From Bacteroidota bacterium (lineage in GTDB: Bacteria > Bacteroidota > Bacteroidia > NS11-12g > UBA955), in NCBI GenBank assembly GCA_024103355.1, contig JAGFIU010000036.1:23762-87761 (forward strand): a stretch of DNA of 64,000 nt, in the 5' to 3' direction. Under the pieces are notes generated by a model. That model saw only the letters and a list, made by a program, of their open reading frames with translations, did not search any database and had not been told where the DNA came from. Position numbers and translations under genes: made by a program. Positions 1-8,800 of this stretch are shown here, piece by piece. Position 1 is the first letter of the stretch, and every line of letters begins with the position of its first letter.

Positions 1-83
1 GATAAAAATAAATACCACAACTGCTTGGGATATTTGCCCTTAAAATTGTGAATTTCGTCCAATGTAATTTCTCTTTGACTCAT
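1..83 (-). CDS. N-terminal fragment of a POT/PTR-family peptide transporter
   Basis: An open frame starts at an ATG at 83 and runs off the left edge, giving 27 residues (MSQREITLDE..., then KYPKQLWYLFL). The short hydrophilic start followed by a K-Y-P-K-Q-L-W-Y-L-F stretch is what I know from Bacteroidota proton-dependent oligopeptide transporters, where it leads into the first membrane helix. It is divergent from rpmH. Only the N-terminus is visible, so the family call rests on this one motif. Confidence 0.5.
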   Translation of the reverse strand, partial: MSQREITLDEIHNFKGKYPKQLWYLFL

Positions 84-279
84 TTTTTTTAATTAAGTAA
101 TTGAAAATCACTAAAGTAGTGAATTATTTCGAGTTGCTAAATAACAGTTTAATTCTGAATAATCAGGATTTTTTTGATGGTATTTTGGATGAAACTGATA
201 TTGAAAAGCTATGACCAATCAAAAATTAAACTCAATGAGAAAGATTTGAGAAAAAAGTTTTTTGTAAGAAATAAAAGAT

Positions 280-287
280 TAATTTTG
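280..287 (+). promoter_or_regulatory. Bacteroidota -7 promoter element (TAATTTTG) for rpmH operon
   Basis: TAATTTTG matches TAnnTTTG and is followed by GC, as at several other promoters in this window. It ends 23 bases before the rpmH start. A TTTG at 261-264 could serve as the upstream element, but the 15-base spacing is shorter than the usual 19 or so. Confidence 0.5.
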
Positions 288-310
288 CAGTCCTTTTTTG
301 AATCATAGTC

Positions 311-469
311 ATGAAAAGAACATTTCAACCCTCCAATAGAAAAAGAAGAAATAAGCACGGTTTCAGAGAAAGAATGGCAACCGCTAACGGAAGAAAAGTG
401 CTTGCAGCCCGCAGAAAAAGAGGCAGAAAGAAACTTACTGTTTCTTGCGAAGCCAGACACAAAAGATAA
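311..469 (+). CDS. rpmH: Ribosomal protein bL34
   Basis: This 52-residue, very basic protein begins [19 protein letters not shown] and ends CEARHKR. It shows the complete L34 pattern, including the N-terminal K-R-T-F-Q-P-S and the ANGRKVL-RRKRGR core. It is a structural protein of the large ribosomal subunit. rnpA follows 26 bases later, the classical rpmH-rnpA order. A longer reading frame on the opposite strand across this gene (209-460) is an antisense shadow. Confidence 0.97.
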   Translation: MKRTFQPSNRKRRNKHGFRERMATANGRKVLAARRKRGRKKLTVSCEARHKR

Positions 470-495
470 TTAACAGCTCTTTATGAGATTGTGTC

Positions 496-888
496 GTGGA
501 TTATTCTTTTGGCAAAAACGAGAAACTTTGCAGTAAAAAAGATATTCAAACAGTGTTTGAAAAGGGTGAGAAGTTTGCTTCTTACCCTTTCTTTTTTGTA
601 TATAATCCAATTATTGAAAACAATCAAAATCCGGTCAAAGTATTAATAACAGTATCCAAAAAAAAATTCAAAAGAGCTGTTGATCGAAATCGTATCAAGC
701 GTTTGTGCAGAGAAGCTTACCGACTGAATAAATCAATATTGAAAGAGAGTTTCAAAGAGAAAACACAGGGCATCCATCTTGCTATTCATTATATAGCAAA
801 CACCGAAAAACCTGTTGACCTGATTATGGAAAACATGAAAAAATCACTAACCCAACTAAGTCATGAAATTAAAAAAAATATTGGCTAA
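496..888 (+). CDS. rnpA: Ribonuclease P protein component
   Basis: This 130-residue basic protein is the protein subunit that assists the RNase P ribozyme in tRNA 5' maturation. It has the expected N-terminal [14 protein letters not shown] segment and the diagnostic RNR-type motif [18 protein letters not shown] at about residues 55-72. The start is a GTG at 496, because no ATG is available before the conserved region. Its 3' end overlaps yidD by 26 bases, so the two are probably translationally coupled. Upstream is rpmH. Confidence 0.95.
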   Translation: MDYSFGKNEKLCSKKDIQTVFEKGEKFASYPFFFVYNPIIENNQNPVKVLITVSKKKFKRAVDRNRIKRLCREAYRLNKSILKESFKEKTQGIHLAIHYIANTEKPVDLIMENMKKSLTQLSHEIKKNIG

Positions 889-1090
889 ACCTTTCATCTG
901 GTTGGTTAGGCTTTACCAAATTCTCATTTCCCCACTATTGCCAAACTCATGTCGATTTGACCCTACCTGTTCGGAATATAGTATTCAAGCATTTAATAAA
1001 TATGGACTTTTCAAAGGGTTTATACTATCTATAAAACGAATTTTACGCTGCCATCCGTGGGGTGGACACGGACACGACCCTGTTCCATGA
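863..1090 (+). CDS. yidD: Membrane protein insertion efficiency factor YidD
   Basis: This 75-residue protein has the YidD signature: an amphipathic N-terminus ([17 protein letters not shown]), the cysteine motif [11 protein letters not shown] and the C-terminal [14 protein letters not shown]. The family sits at the inner membrane and supports YidC-dependent insertion. The ATG at 863 lies inside rnpA. yidC is not in this window. The gene ends the rpmH operon and is convergent with the secreted propeller gene. Confidence 0.95.
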   Translation: MKLKKILAKPFIWLVRLYQILISPLLPNSCRFDPTCSEYSIQAFNKYGLFKGFILSIKRILRCHPWGGHGHDPVP

Positions 1091-1142
1091 ATCAATCTTG
1101 GCAAGAAGCTGAAGTTAATTAAAGTATTTTCACCTTTATTAA

Positions 1143-2489
1143 CTATCTAAGAATTAGAAACCGGCTTATTGAATGTGCTATTTCATTATTTAAATCAAGA
1201 TAATACATTCCATTTGCCAGCAAAGATGTATTTAATATCAATAAATTACCCGAAGGATAAATTTCTATTTCCATTTTCTGACCAAGTTGATTATAAAGCA
1301 CTACTTGTATCTGAAATTTAGCAGACTCAATAGGTAATTCAATAACTAATTTATTCTGCGAGGGATTAGGGTAGCATTGAATTGTATTATCCCATTTTAT
1401 TGAGGGAAGTACATTCGTATTAAAGTAACTCTCAGCAAAACCAATATCCCAAAAATACCCCGCTAAGGAAACAATGTTAGCTGTATCCCGTCCTGTATAC
1501 CACATTTTAAACTTGTTATCTGAATTATCGTAAACTACACTCGGATGCGAAGCCCAATATCTATCCCATTGCCCATTTGACCCAATTTGCAAAACAGGGT
1601 TTCTTGTAGATTTTGTCCAAAATATTCCATCCACTGACACAGCGTAACCAACCTGAAAATTTTCAATACCCCATTGATCGAGTGCAGAATAAAACATGTG
1701 GTACATATTATTGATTTTGACAACACTAGGTTCTGCTATACTAGCAGAATCCCAATTTAATTGCTCGCCTGCAATCAAAACCGGATTGGGATAAATAGAC
1801 CAATCAATGCCATCATTTGAGGTAGCATAACCAATATTCCCCTTTCCATCCGTTGGTTGCCCATTTAATATTAGGTCAGGTGCTGTAAACCACATTTTAT
1901 ATATCCCTTCATCTAATATGACACTGGGACTTGAAACAAAGGAGTTAAACCAGGAAGAGTCTGCTCCGGGTATCAACACAGGGTTCTGCGAATATCTTGT
2001 CCAATGAATCCCATCAGGTGAGGTTGCATAACCAAACTTATGGTCATTTATCGGCACACACATTAACTTTCTCCCTGCATACCACATCTTATATCGTTCA
2101 TGGGAGGGTGCAGATAGATCTTTTATTACGGTTGGTGTCTCAATTCCATCAGAATCAAATTTTGAAGTATCCGGGTTTATATCAAAGACAGGATTATCAT
2201 TATATTCAGACCAAGTGATTCCGTCTAGAGACCATGCATAACCAATTCTAACTCTCGGACATAAATCTGAAGAGTCAATCCAACCACTCCCCGAAAACCA
2301 CATTTTAAATGTATCATTATCCTTTATAACAGATGCATCTGCTGCTGCCAAACCTTTCCAATCCGGATAGGCGCTACTTCTGTGTAGTACAGGAATAGAA
2401 TGTTTCATCCATATTTCTTGGGCAGGAGACATTATATTATTAAATGCAAGCAAAACGAATAGTAACAAAAAGAATTTATGGTTTCGCAT
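1143..2489 (-). CDS. Secreted five-bladed beta-propeller protein with T9SS C-terminal sorting domain
   Basis: This 448-residue protein starts with a signal peptide (about residues 1-23, hydrophobic LLLFVLLAF). The body holds five repeats, each with a K-M-W-F/Y-x-G/A type strand (KMWFSG, KMWYAG, KMWFTA, HMFYSA, KMWYTG) and paired with GYA-S-DGI-W motifs. That pattern occurs in five-bladed propellers of the GH43/GH130-like superfamily. The last 75 or so residues (from CYPNPSQNKLVIELP) form a type A T9SS sorting domain, so export and surface anchoring or release are expected. Catalytic residues cannot be assigned by eye, so a glycosidase role is only possible. It is a stand-alone gene. Confidence 0.75.
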   Translation of the reverse strand: MRNHKFFLLLFVLLAFNNIMSPAQEIWMKHSIPVLHRSSAYPDWKGLAAADASVIKDNDTFKMWFSGSGWIDSSDLCPRVRIGYAWSLDGITWSEYNDNPVFDINPDTSKFDSDGIETPTVIKDLSAPSHERYKMWYAGRKLMCVPINDHKFGYATSPDGIHWTRYSQNPVLIPGADSSWFNSFVSSPSVILDEGIYKMWFTAPDLILNGQPTDGKGNIGYATSNDGIDWSIYPNPVLIAGEQLNWDSASIAEPSVVKINNMYHMFYSALDQWGIENFQVGYAVSVDGIFWTKSTRNPVLQIGSNGQWDRYWASHPSVVYDNSDNKFKMWYTGRDTANIVSLAGYFWDIGFAESYFNTNVLPSIKWDNTIQCYPNPSQNKLVIELPIESAKFQIQVVLYNQLGQKMEIEIYPSGNLLILNTSLLANGMYYLDLNNEIAHSISRFLILR

Positions 2490-2568
2490 CTTGTAGAATA
2501 TTAAGTATGTAGTTTATGGATATTGATGATATTTTACTGAATCAGAGTATTTATCAGGTTCTTTGGCA

Positions 2569-3237
2569 TCATTTAGGCTTAATGCTTGAAAATACTAAGT
2601 CATTAAGAAATTCTATTATCTCGTTCTCCTGATTATTCTTACTAAAGTCCGTAAGAGAGGGAAGATTATGCATAAAGAAATTTTGGAAATGAGCAATCTC
2701 TATGATTGTGGATGCTAATGATTTTGGATATTTATAATTGGGATTATATTCTAAAATAATATTTCCAATGAGGGTGCTTAACTCTTTATAGGGAAGAAAG
2801 AAATCTTGTTTATGGTTTTCTTCTGCTTGTTTAGTTAAATAAGTCTTGGAACCTTCAGAAACGATGATTGGATGTAGCAAACTCTCGTCAATATAACTAG
2901 TTTGTTCATCATCTTCAACCGGTTCTGTTAATAATGAAATTATCTTTTTTAACTTTAGCGTTGGGTCATTTATGTTTTTTGTTTGGGTTTTGATTCTATA
3001 CTCCAACCACCCAAAATACCATGATGTAATATAAATTAGCAGCTTATGTTTATTCTCAAAATAACGATATATACCTGCTTCTGTGGTTCCTATCTCTTCG
3101 GCCAATTTCTTAAATGTGAAACTCTCAAATCCAACCTTATAGATAAATTCTACACTATGTTTGAGAATTTTCTTTCCAAGTACTGTGTCCTCCGGGTTTC
3201 GGATAAACAGCCTTTCATTTATTCTGACACTAATCAT
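2569..3237 (-). CDS. TetR-family transcriptional regulator
   Basis: The protein has 222 residues from the ATG at 3237. Its N-terminal helix-turn-helix is typical of TetR: ILKHSVEFIYKVGFESFTFKKLAEEIG, then TTEAGIYRYFENKHKLL. The rest is a ligand or dimerisation domain without a recognisable subfamily. An upstream in-frame start at 3273 would lie inside the TAnnTTTG promoter element at 3271-3278, so I prefer 3237. It is divergent from a DedA-DUF456-zinc ribbon-TerC operon, which it probably controls together with itself. Confidence 0.88.
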   Translation of the reverse strand: MISVRINERLFIRNPEDTVLGKKILKHSVEFIYKVGFESFTFKKLAEEIGTTEAGIYRYFENKHKLLIYITSWYFGWLEYRIKTQTKNINDPTLKLKKIISLLTEPVEDDEQTSYIDESLLHPIIVSEGSKTYLTKQAEENHKQDFFLPYKELSTLIGNIILEYNPNYKYPKSLASTIIEIAHFQNFFMHNLPSLTDFSKNNQENEIIEFLNDLVFSSIKPK

Positions 3238-3270
3238 TCTTGAGAATACATTAAGGATTAGAAAGTACAG

Positions 3271-3278
3271 CAAAAGTA
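3271..3278 (-). promoter_or_regulatory. -7 promoter element (TACTTTTG) for the TetR gene
   Basis: On the minus strand the sequence reads TACTTTTGC, a full match to TAnnTTTG. It lies 33 bases upstream of the chosen start. No clear -33 TTTG was found at the expected distance. Confidence 0.5.
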
Positions 3279-3306
3279 GTTAAATTTTTATCGAAAATCT
3301 TTCGTG

Positions 3307-3319
3307 ATAGTAATACTAT
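3307..3319. promoter_or_regulatory. Small dyad, possible TetR operator
   Basis: ATAGT-AAT-ACTAT is a perfect 5-bp dyad in the intergenic space between the divergent TetR and DedA genes. It lies 17 bases upstream of the DedA -7 element, where the -33 contact would be. Location suits an operator, but a 5-bp dyad in AT-rich DNA is weak evidence. Confidence 0.25.
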
Positions 3320-3336
3320 TATTTTGTTGAATTTTA

Positions 3337-3344
3337 TACTTTTG
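3337..3344 (+). promoter_or_regulatory. -7 promoter element (TACTTTTG) for the DedA operon
   Basis: TACTTTTGC matches TAnnTTTG and lies 45 bases upstream of the DedA start. No good -33 element lies at the usual spacing. Confidence 0.5.
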
Positions 3345-3389
3345 CGCCACTAAAATTTGGTTAGCAAGAAATCACAAGGAAAGTAAGAA

Positions 3390-4034
3390 ATGGAGTTAAT
3401 TTTTGATTCATTACAGCAGTTAATAGACCCGAATTGGATAATGAAAAATGGTGGTCTCTATTTGGTATTACTGATTTTATTTATTGAGACCGGATTAATT
3501 TTTGGTTTTTTCTTACCGGGAGACCCGCTGTTATTTATTTCAGGGATGGTTATTGCATCGGTAAATGAGGCGCAGCCTCCGTTTGAAAATCCCCTTTTTA
3601 ACCTCCCATTTTGGATGGCACTTTTTGCTTTTTCTACAATTCTTGGGAATTATTTTGGATATTGGTTTGGTTACAAATTCAAACATGTGGTAAATCGAGA
3701 GGAAGACACATGGTTTCTAAAAAGAAAACATGTTCAGACTGCCCATGAATTTTATGAAAAAAAAGGGGGATTTGCTATTGGGATTGCACGGTTTCTACCT
3801 ATTGTCAGAACCTTTGCACCGATTATTGCAGGTTCTGTGGGGATGGACTTTAAAAAGTTTTCTTTTTATAATATTATAGGTGCTATTATCTGGGTGGGTG
3901 TCATTGTATCTTTAGGGTATATTCTCGGAGAAAATACTTGGGTTAAGAATAACTTGGAATTTATTATTCTTGGAATTGTCTTGTTAGTTACAGCACCGGT
4001 ATTGATAAAATTATTCATAAAGAAGAGTCGATGA
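3390..4034 (+). CDS. DedA-family membrane protein
   Basis: This 214-residue inner-membrane protein has the two DedA (SNARE-associated) signatures: ETGLIFGFFLPGDPLLF at about residues 33-49, and ARFLPIVRTFAPIIAGSVGM at about 133-152, the latter with the conserved arginines. DedA proteins are linked to undecaprenyl phosphate or phospholipid flipping and membrane-potential homeostasis. It is first in an apparent operon with DUF456, zinc-ribbon and TerC genes. A paralogue lies at 27687-28337. Substrate cannot be told from sequence. Confidence 0.9.
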   Translation: MELIFDSLQQLIDPNWIMKNGGLYLVLLILFIETGLIFGFFLPGDPLLFISGMVIASVNEAQPPFENPLFNLPFWMALFAFSTILGNYFGYWFGYKFKHVVNREEDTWFLKRKHVQTAHEFYEKKGGFAIGIARFLPIVRTFAPIIAGSVGMDFKKFSFYNIIGAIIWVGVIVSLGYILGENTWVKNNLEFIILGIVLLVTAPVLIKLFIKKSR

Positions 4035-4069
4035 CGATTTATACTATAGCAAGGAGTAGCTTTAGCTAA

Positions 4070-4573
4070 ATGGAGTATATTTTAATTGCTTTGGGTGCAA
4101 TATGTTGCTTAATCGGAATATTGGGGAGTTTTTTACCAATCCTTCCCGGCTTACCAATCAGTTGGCTTGGCTTATTATTAATCTATTTTATACCTGAAAT
4201 GGAATTTGACTATTGGTTTCTTGGTATTACGTTAGCTGTTACTTTGCTGCTCTTGATTTTAGGGTATATTATTCCTGCCCAAGGGACTAAGAAGTATGGG
4301 GGTAGTAAGGCGGGTCAAATAGGAACAACTCTGGGGTTGGTCTTGGGTATTTTCATTCCAATTCCCATGGGTATATTGATTGGACCTTTTCTGGGGGCAT
4401 TTATTGGTGAAGTATTTTTTAACGGTACTGAATCAAAGCAAGCTCTCAAAGCTGCTATAGGTTCCTTTGTTGGTTTTCTTGCAGGAACCTTCATTAATAT
4501 CTTGGCAGCATTAGTATTTATGGGATTATTTATACACAAGATTTGGTCTAATGCTTCCATCATTTTTGATTAA
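4070..4573 (+). CDS. DUF456 family membrane protein
   Basis: This 167-residue protein consists largely of hydrophobic helices with glycine-rich turns. Features include GSFLPILPGLPISWLGLLL near residues 19-37, a KKYGGSKAGQIGTTLG segment after the second helix, and alternating I/G-rich helices after that. This layout matches the DUF456 family, whose function is unknown. It follows the DedA gene by 35 bases on the same strand and is probably co-transcribed. Confidence 0.8.
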   Translation: MEYILIALGAICCLIGILGSFLPILPGLPISWLGLLLIYFIPEMEFDYWFLGITLAVTLLLLILGYIIPAQGTKKYGGSKAGQIGTTLGLVLGIFIPIPMGILIGPFLGAFIGEVFFNGTESKQALKAAIGSFVGFLAGTFINILAALVFMGLFIHKIWSNASIIFD

Positions 4574-4601
4574 CTAAAACTAATTAATTTAATAATAATA
4601 T

Positions 4602-4844
4602 ATGAGATGTCCTAATTGCAATGTATCCTTAGTGATGAGTGAAAGAAATAAAGTTGAAATAGATTATTGTCCTGAATGTCGAGGAGTATGGCTTGATAGG
4701 GGTGAATTGGATAAAATTATTGAACGTTCTAATCAGAACATTCCTCATTATGATAGTTACAATGAAAAGAAAAGCCATCATTCGGAAAACAGTCATTACT
4801 ACAAAAAGAAAAAAGGATTTTTGGATGACTTGTTTGACTTTTAA
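4602..4844 (+). CDS. Small TFIIB-like zinc-ribbon protein
   Basis: This 80-residue protein starts MRCPNCNVSLVM and continues CPECRGVWLDRGELDKII. The CxxC-x18-CxxC ribbon followed by G-V-W-L-D-x-G-E-L defines the zf-TFIIB family. The C-terminus is hydrophilic, rich in His, Lys and Tyr (HHSENSHYYKKKKG), and ends in an acidic-aromatic tail (FLDDLFDF). It probably binds one zinc ion; function is unknown. It sits between the DUF456 and TerC genes in the same operon. Confidence 0.88.
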   Translation: MRCPNCNVSLVMSERNKVEIDYCPECRGVWLDRGELDKIIERSNQNIPHYDSYNEKKSHHSENSHYYKKKKGFLDDLFDF

Positions 4845-4873
4845 ACTGAAACAAATATTGATAAGTAAATAAT

Positions 4874-5821
4874 ATGATAGTTTGGAGCATTTTTATCGCA
4901 ATAATTATTGTTGCTTTAGCATTAGATCTAGGAATTTTTAATCGCAAACCACATGAAATCAGCACAAAAGAGGCTGCTATTTGGACGAGTGTTTGGGTTA
5001 CATGTGCAATTTTATTTTCGGGGATTATCTACCTATCTTTTGCTAATCATTGGATTTCAAATCCAACAAACCTAACCCCAACAAATGCAGTTTTAAAATA
5101 CGTAACCGGATACCTAATTGAATTATCTCTTAGTGTTGACAATATTTTCATTATTGCCCTAATTTTTTCCTCGTTTGCTATTCCAAAGAAATATCAGCAT
5201 GAGGTACTTTTCTATGGTGTATTAGGAGCTATTGTATTTAGAGCAATAATGATTGTTTTTGGTGTAGCATTAATAACCAAATTTACTTGGATGATTTATG
5301 TTTTTGGAGTCTTTTTAATACTCACTTCACTTAGAATGTTATTGAGCCATAACAAACCTAAAGATCCACATGATTCAAGAATATATAAATGGATTCGAAA
5401 AGTCTATCCTGTTTCTCGGAAAGTATATAATGACCATTTTTTCATCAAAAGAAATGGAATTAAGTTTGCAACACCGCTATTTGTAACACTCGTTATTATT
5501 GAGCTAACCGATATCCTTTTTGCATTAGACAGTATTCCAGCTATTTTGGCAATAACCGCTGACCCCTTCATCGTCTTTAGTTCAAATATTCTTGCAATAA
5601 TGGGTTTGAGATCAATGTTCTTTCTTATTGTGGGAGCTTTAGATAAGTTTAAGTATATCAGTTATAGCTTGGTAGTTATTTTGGCTTTTGTTGGTGTAAA
5701 GATGTTGATTTCTCATCACGTAAATATTCCTGAATGGTTATCTTTGGGAGTCATTGTTTTTTCATTGGCAGGAGGCATGATTGCTTCCAAATATGCAAAC
5801 ACTAAGGCAGTAATAGAATAA
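4874..5821 (+). CDS. TerC/Alx-family integral membrane protein
   Basis: This 315-residue protein has about nine predicted membrane helices. The family's acidic motifs are present: ELSLSVDNIFIIALIFSSF near residue 85 and ELTDILFALDSIPAILAIT near residue 215, followed by GLRSMFFL. Members (Alx, TerC) are associated with manganese or other metal-ion export and tellurite resistance. It is last in the operon starting with DedA and is convergent with the ClC gene, 42 bases away. The metal is not predictable here. Confidence 0.9.
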   Translation: MIVWSIFIAIIIVALALDLGIFNRKPHEISTKEAAIWTSVWVTCAILFSGIIYLSFANHWISNPTNLTPTNAVLKYVTGYLIELSLSVDNIFIIALIFSSFAIPKKYQHEVLFYGVLGAIVFRAIMIVFGVALITKFTWMIYVFGVFLILTSLRMLLSHNKPKDPHDSRIYKWIRKVYPVSRKVYNDHFFIKRNGIKFATPLFVTLVIIELTDILFALDSIPAILAITADPFIVFSSNILAIMGLRSMFFLIVGALDKFKYISYSLVVILAFVGVKMLISHHVNIPEWLSLGVIVFSLAGGMIASKYANTKAVIE

Positions 5822-5863
5822 CAACTCTTTTTCCAATAACTTGCATTCAATCTGTATATTCTC

Positions 5864-7735
5864 TCAATTACTCTTTCTCTTGATAAGAGAAACAAGTTTC
5901 TGTCCCTGAACCAGCATTTTGAGTTGCTGTCTTCGAAGAGAAATATGGGATTGTTCTTTCTCAAATTCATTCATATCATTTTTTAGTACAGAGAGAATAT
6001 GTTGATATGTAATAATTCCAACAATTTTCTTGTCTCTAACAACAGGCAGAATATCAACATTATCTTTTGCCATTATCTCAACAACCTTATCTAAAGTTTG
6101 GGTTGGTTCTACCATAACATTGTTACGTTTAACAATACTATCAATAGCATGATGAATATCATGGTGAGCATTAAACAAATTTGATGAGCTTAAAATTCCT
6201 CTATAATTACCATCAGAATCTGAGACAATGAGATAATTGGGATGTGAGTCAGACTCATTCGTCAGCCAATTTCGTACTTCTCCTATTTCCATATGTTCAT
6301 TAAGTACCATCCCATGACTTGTTACAATTTGTTCAACGGTTATTTTACCCAAAACATTGGGTTCATAAGAGTCCGGTGTAACAATACCTCTTCTTGCAAT
6401 TTTTTCTGTCATAATAGTATTCTCCAATAGGAAGAACGAGGTAAAATAGGATGCGGTACAGGTTGCCAGAAGAGGTAATAATGCATTTGACTGCCCAGTG
6501 GTTTCTAATGCAAAGGCAATAGACGTTAGAAAAGCTCTTGAAGCGCCTGCAAACATCGCAGCCATACCAACTATAGCAGAGAGTGATAGATTAATTTCTG
6601 CTTGAGGAAACCAATACTTGCCAACACTTCCAATAAGTATTCCCAATGCACCTCCGATAGTAAGCAATGGTGCCAGCGTTCCTCCTGAGGTTCCGCTACC
6701 CAAGGAGATGGCCCAAGACAAAAACTTAAATACACACAAGGAAACAACAATTTGGATTGTCATAGTTCCGGAAAGTAGATTTGTAATATTACTATAACCC
6801 ACCCCAAATGTTCGAGGATCAATAAAACCAATTATACCCACTGCTATGCCTCCAATTGCAGGCCACCAAGCCCAATGAATAGGCAATTTCTCAAACATAT
6901 CTTCAATCCAATATACAGTCTTACTCACAATAACTGAGATTAGCCCTATCACAATCCCACTAACTGAATAAAATAAGAGTGCATAATTTGATGGGATTGG
7001 AATGATGGATGCAATAGGAAAAACTACTCCATCTCCAAAAAATATGTGATGACCGGCTGCCCCTGTGATACATGCCAGTGATACGGGAATAAACGAACGT
7101 GCGGAGAATTCAAATAATAATAATTCTATTGCAAGAAGGATTGCAGCTAAAGGACTTCCAAAAATTGCCGACATTCCTGCGGTTGCACCTGCTGCAAGTA
7201 ATATTTTTCGCTCATTTGGTGTAATTTTGATTAACTGACCCAATGTTGAGCCCAATGCACCTCCTGTAGCAATAATAGGCCCTTCTGCTCCAAAAGGTCC
7301 TCCCGTACCTATAGAAATAGCAGATGACAAGGGCTTCAAATACGTAATGGATGGTTTTATTTTACTCTCATTAGTCAAGATTTGCTCCATTGCCTCTGGA
7401 ATTCCATGACCTCTAATTGCCTTTGAACCATATAAAGCCATTATTCCGACTATCAAACCGCCTATGATAGGTACAATGATTACATAAATTCCGAATTCAT
7501 GATTTGTAGGCGTTGAATGCGAAAACGAGAATTTCCCGTAGAAAGAAATATTAGTGATTAAGTCAATAAGATGTACTAATAATTTTGCAATGAAACTAAT
7601 GAGTATAGCTATCAATATTGCATAAATTGAAAGTCGAATCGTTCTCTGTTTATTGTACCTCTTATGAGATGATACATTCTCTCTTAGAAGGGTTGGTGAC
7701 AAGGAGAGCGAAATCGGGATTCCATTTTTTAACAT
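5864..7735 (-). CDS. ClC-family chloride channel/transporter with C-terminal CBS pair
   Basis: The protein has 623 residues. The ClC core carries GHGIPE (residues 109-114), GGPFGAEGPI with the gating glutamate near residue 151, and a GTSGGTLAP loop near residue 347, matching the three anion-selectivity segments. The external gating glutamate suggests an antiporter-like or gated mechanism. After the core, two CBS domains (about residues 455-585; GMVLNEHMEIGEVRNWL and VEPTQTLDKVVEIMAKDNVDILPVV) probably sense nucleotides. It is a single gene; a 60-residue basic/amphipathic segment precedes the first clear core motif. Confidence 0.93.
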   Translation of the reverse strand: MLKNGIPISLSLSPTLLRENVSSHKRYNKQRTIRLSIYAILIAILISFIAKLLVHLIDLITNISFYGKFSFSHSTPTNHEFGIYVIIVPIIGGLIVGIMALYGSKAIRGHGIPEAMEQILTNESKIKPSITYLKPLSSAISIGTGGPFGAEGPIIATGGALGSTLGQLIKITPNERKILLAAGATAGMSAIFGSPLAAILLAIELLLFEFSARSFIPVSLACITGAAGHHIFFGDGVVFPIASIIPIPSNYALLFYSVSGIVIGLISVIVSKTVYWIEDMFEKLPIHWAWWPAIGGIAVGIIGFIDPRTFGVGYSNITNLLSGTMTIQIVVSLCVFKFLSWAISLGSGTSGGTLAPLLTIGGALGILIGSVGKYWFPQAEINLSLSAIVGMAAMFAGASRAFLTSIAFALETTGQSNALLPLLATCTASYFTSFFLLENTIMTEKIARRGIVTPDSYEPNVLGKITVEQIVTSHGMVLNEHMEIGEVRNWLTNESDSHPNYLIVSDSDGNYRGILSSSNLFNAHHDIHHAIDSIVKRNNVMVEPTQTLDKVVEIMAKDNVDILPVVRDKKIVGIITYQHILSVLKNDMNEFEKEQSHISLRRQQLKMLVQGQKLVSLIKRKSN

Positions 7736-7902
7736 TTATTCAATCAATAAAACAGGCTTCAACTATCAGCTAAAACACTTTGCAATATTAATTTTTTCAA
7801 TAAGGATTACAGCCTTTTGATGTATTTTTTAAATTCATCTTGATGATGGTTGTACCATTGTCATACCTCTATAGGGTATAGGCGATGAAAATTCCAAATG
7901 AA

Positions 7903-8187
7903 TTAACTTTGTGAAAACCATTTCTTTGCGGACTCTCTTCGGTGTGGACATCCCGGCCAACAACACGGTTGTTTTTTCCCACTCTTAATATCATCTACAA
8001 GACGATGAATATGCGCAACCCTTGTTTCTGTTTTCTTCACAATGGTTACCCAACAAATCCATTCATTGCGTTGAATAGGAGTCAGTTTGTTCCATTTTTC
8101 AATAAGAACTCCTTCTTGTTTCAATGCATTCTCAATATCATCTGGTAATACATGAAATATCCCTTGCGCTAATTTTATCTCACTCAT
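7903..8187 (-). CDS. YdeI/OmpD-associated family protein
   Basis: This 94-residue soluble protein has the family core: LPDDIENAL near the start, W-x-LTPIQRNEWICWV, KKTETRVAHIHRLVDDIKSGKK, and the terminal PCCWPGCPHR motif. The CCWPGCPH cluster may bind metal. The family is linked to bacteriocin or stress responses, but the biochemical role is unknown. It is monocistronic on the minus strand, downstream of the DinB gene with a 72-base gap. Confidence 0.8.
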   Translation of the reverse strand: MSEIKLAQGIFHVLPDDIENALKQEGVLIEKWNKLTPIQRNEWICWVTIVKKTETRVAHIHRLVDDIKSGKKQPCCWPGCPHRRESAKKWFSQS

Positions 8188-8259
8188 ATATAACTCTTCT
8201 TTAGTTTTTTTTACACTCTTTTCTCACTCTTGAAAAGACAAAAGTAGCAGTTGTTTGAT

Positions 8260-8799
8260 TCAAATTATAATTTCTTTTCTAATTATCTCTCTAGCCTGCT
8301 CCAAGTGCCTTTTCTCATGTGATACGATTATGTCAAGTGCAATATCCAATGGATAAATGATAGCTTTATTTGCCGGTGAGGAGATCACAATTTTGTTGTT
8401 TATTAAACTTGTCATCGCTCTAATTTTTAATGTTAATTCTTGTTGATGTTCTGTGAACCTAATTACAATATTATCCAACTTATTTTCAAATACAGGTTCC
8501 CAAATTGGAAAGGTTTTAATTTTCTTTTTCCTATCCGGTTGAACTCCTTGTAGGATAGATTTACCAATAAATGAAGGAATAAAATGTAAGTAAGCAAGTT
8601 TTGGATTATGATGCTTGCCTTGTAATATTGCATTGAAAGTCGGATAATAGCTTTCGTTCACTTGTATGATATGTGCTATATTTTGAGCAATGCTCCATGT
8701 GTTCGGATTAGGCTTATAGTTGAGCTGTTCGCTATTCAAACTTTCAAAGTTTTTCTTGAACAAAAGGGTAATTTCTGATAACTCCTGAGACCAATTCAT
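8260..8799 (-). CDS. DinB-like (YfiT superfamily) protein
   Basis: This 179-residue protein has the four-helix DinB pattern: N-terminal LNSEQLNYKPNPNTWSIAQNIAHIIQVNESYY, with a metal-ligand histidine in the AQNIAHI helix, and C-terminal VSHEKRHLEQARE, with two further histidines. Such proteins are metal-dependent, thiol-using transferases or of unknown function. The gene starts one base after the methyltransferase stop codon, so the two are co-transcribed. Confidence 0.8.
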   Translation of the reverse strand: MNWSQELSEITLLFKKNFESLNSEQLNYKPNPNTWSIAQNIAHIIQVNESYYPTFNAILQGKHHNPKLAYLHFIPSFIGKSILQGVQPDRKKKIKTFPIWEPVFENKLDNIVIRFTEHQQELTLKIRAMTSLINNKIVISSPANKAIIYPLDIALDIIVSHEKRHLEQAREIIRKEIII

Positions 8800-8800
8800 A

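Noticed and set aside
209..460. 83-codon minus-strand frame over rpmH
   Set aside because: Antisense shadow of the basic L34 gene, with the real gene clearly on the plus strand.
1114..1143. AT-rich bulged hairpin between yidD and the propeller gene
   Set aside because: No GC content, a bulge in the stem and no T tract, so not called as a terminator.
5872..5889. Hairpin TTCTCTT/AAGAGAA near the end of the ClC gene
   Set aside because: It lies within the last codons of the gene and has no following T run on either strand.
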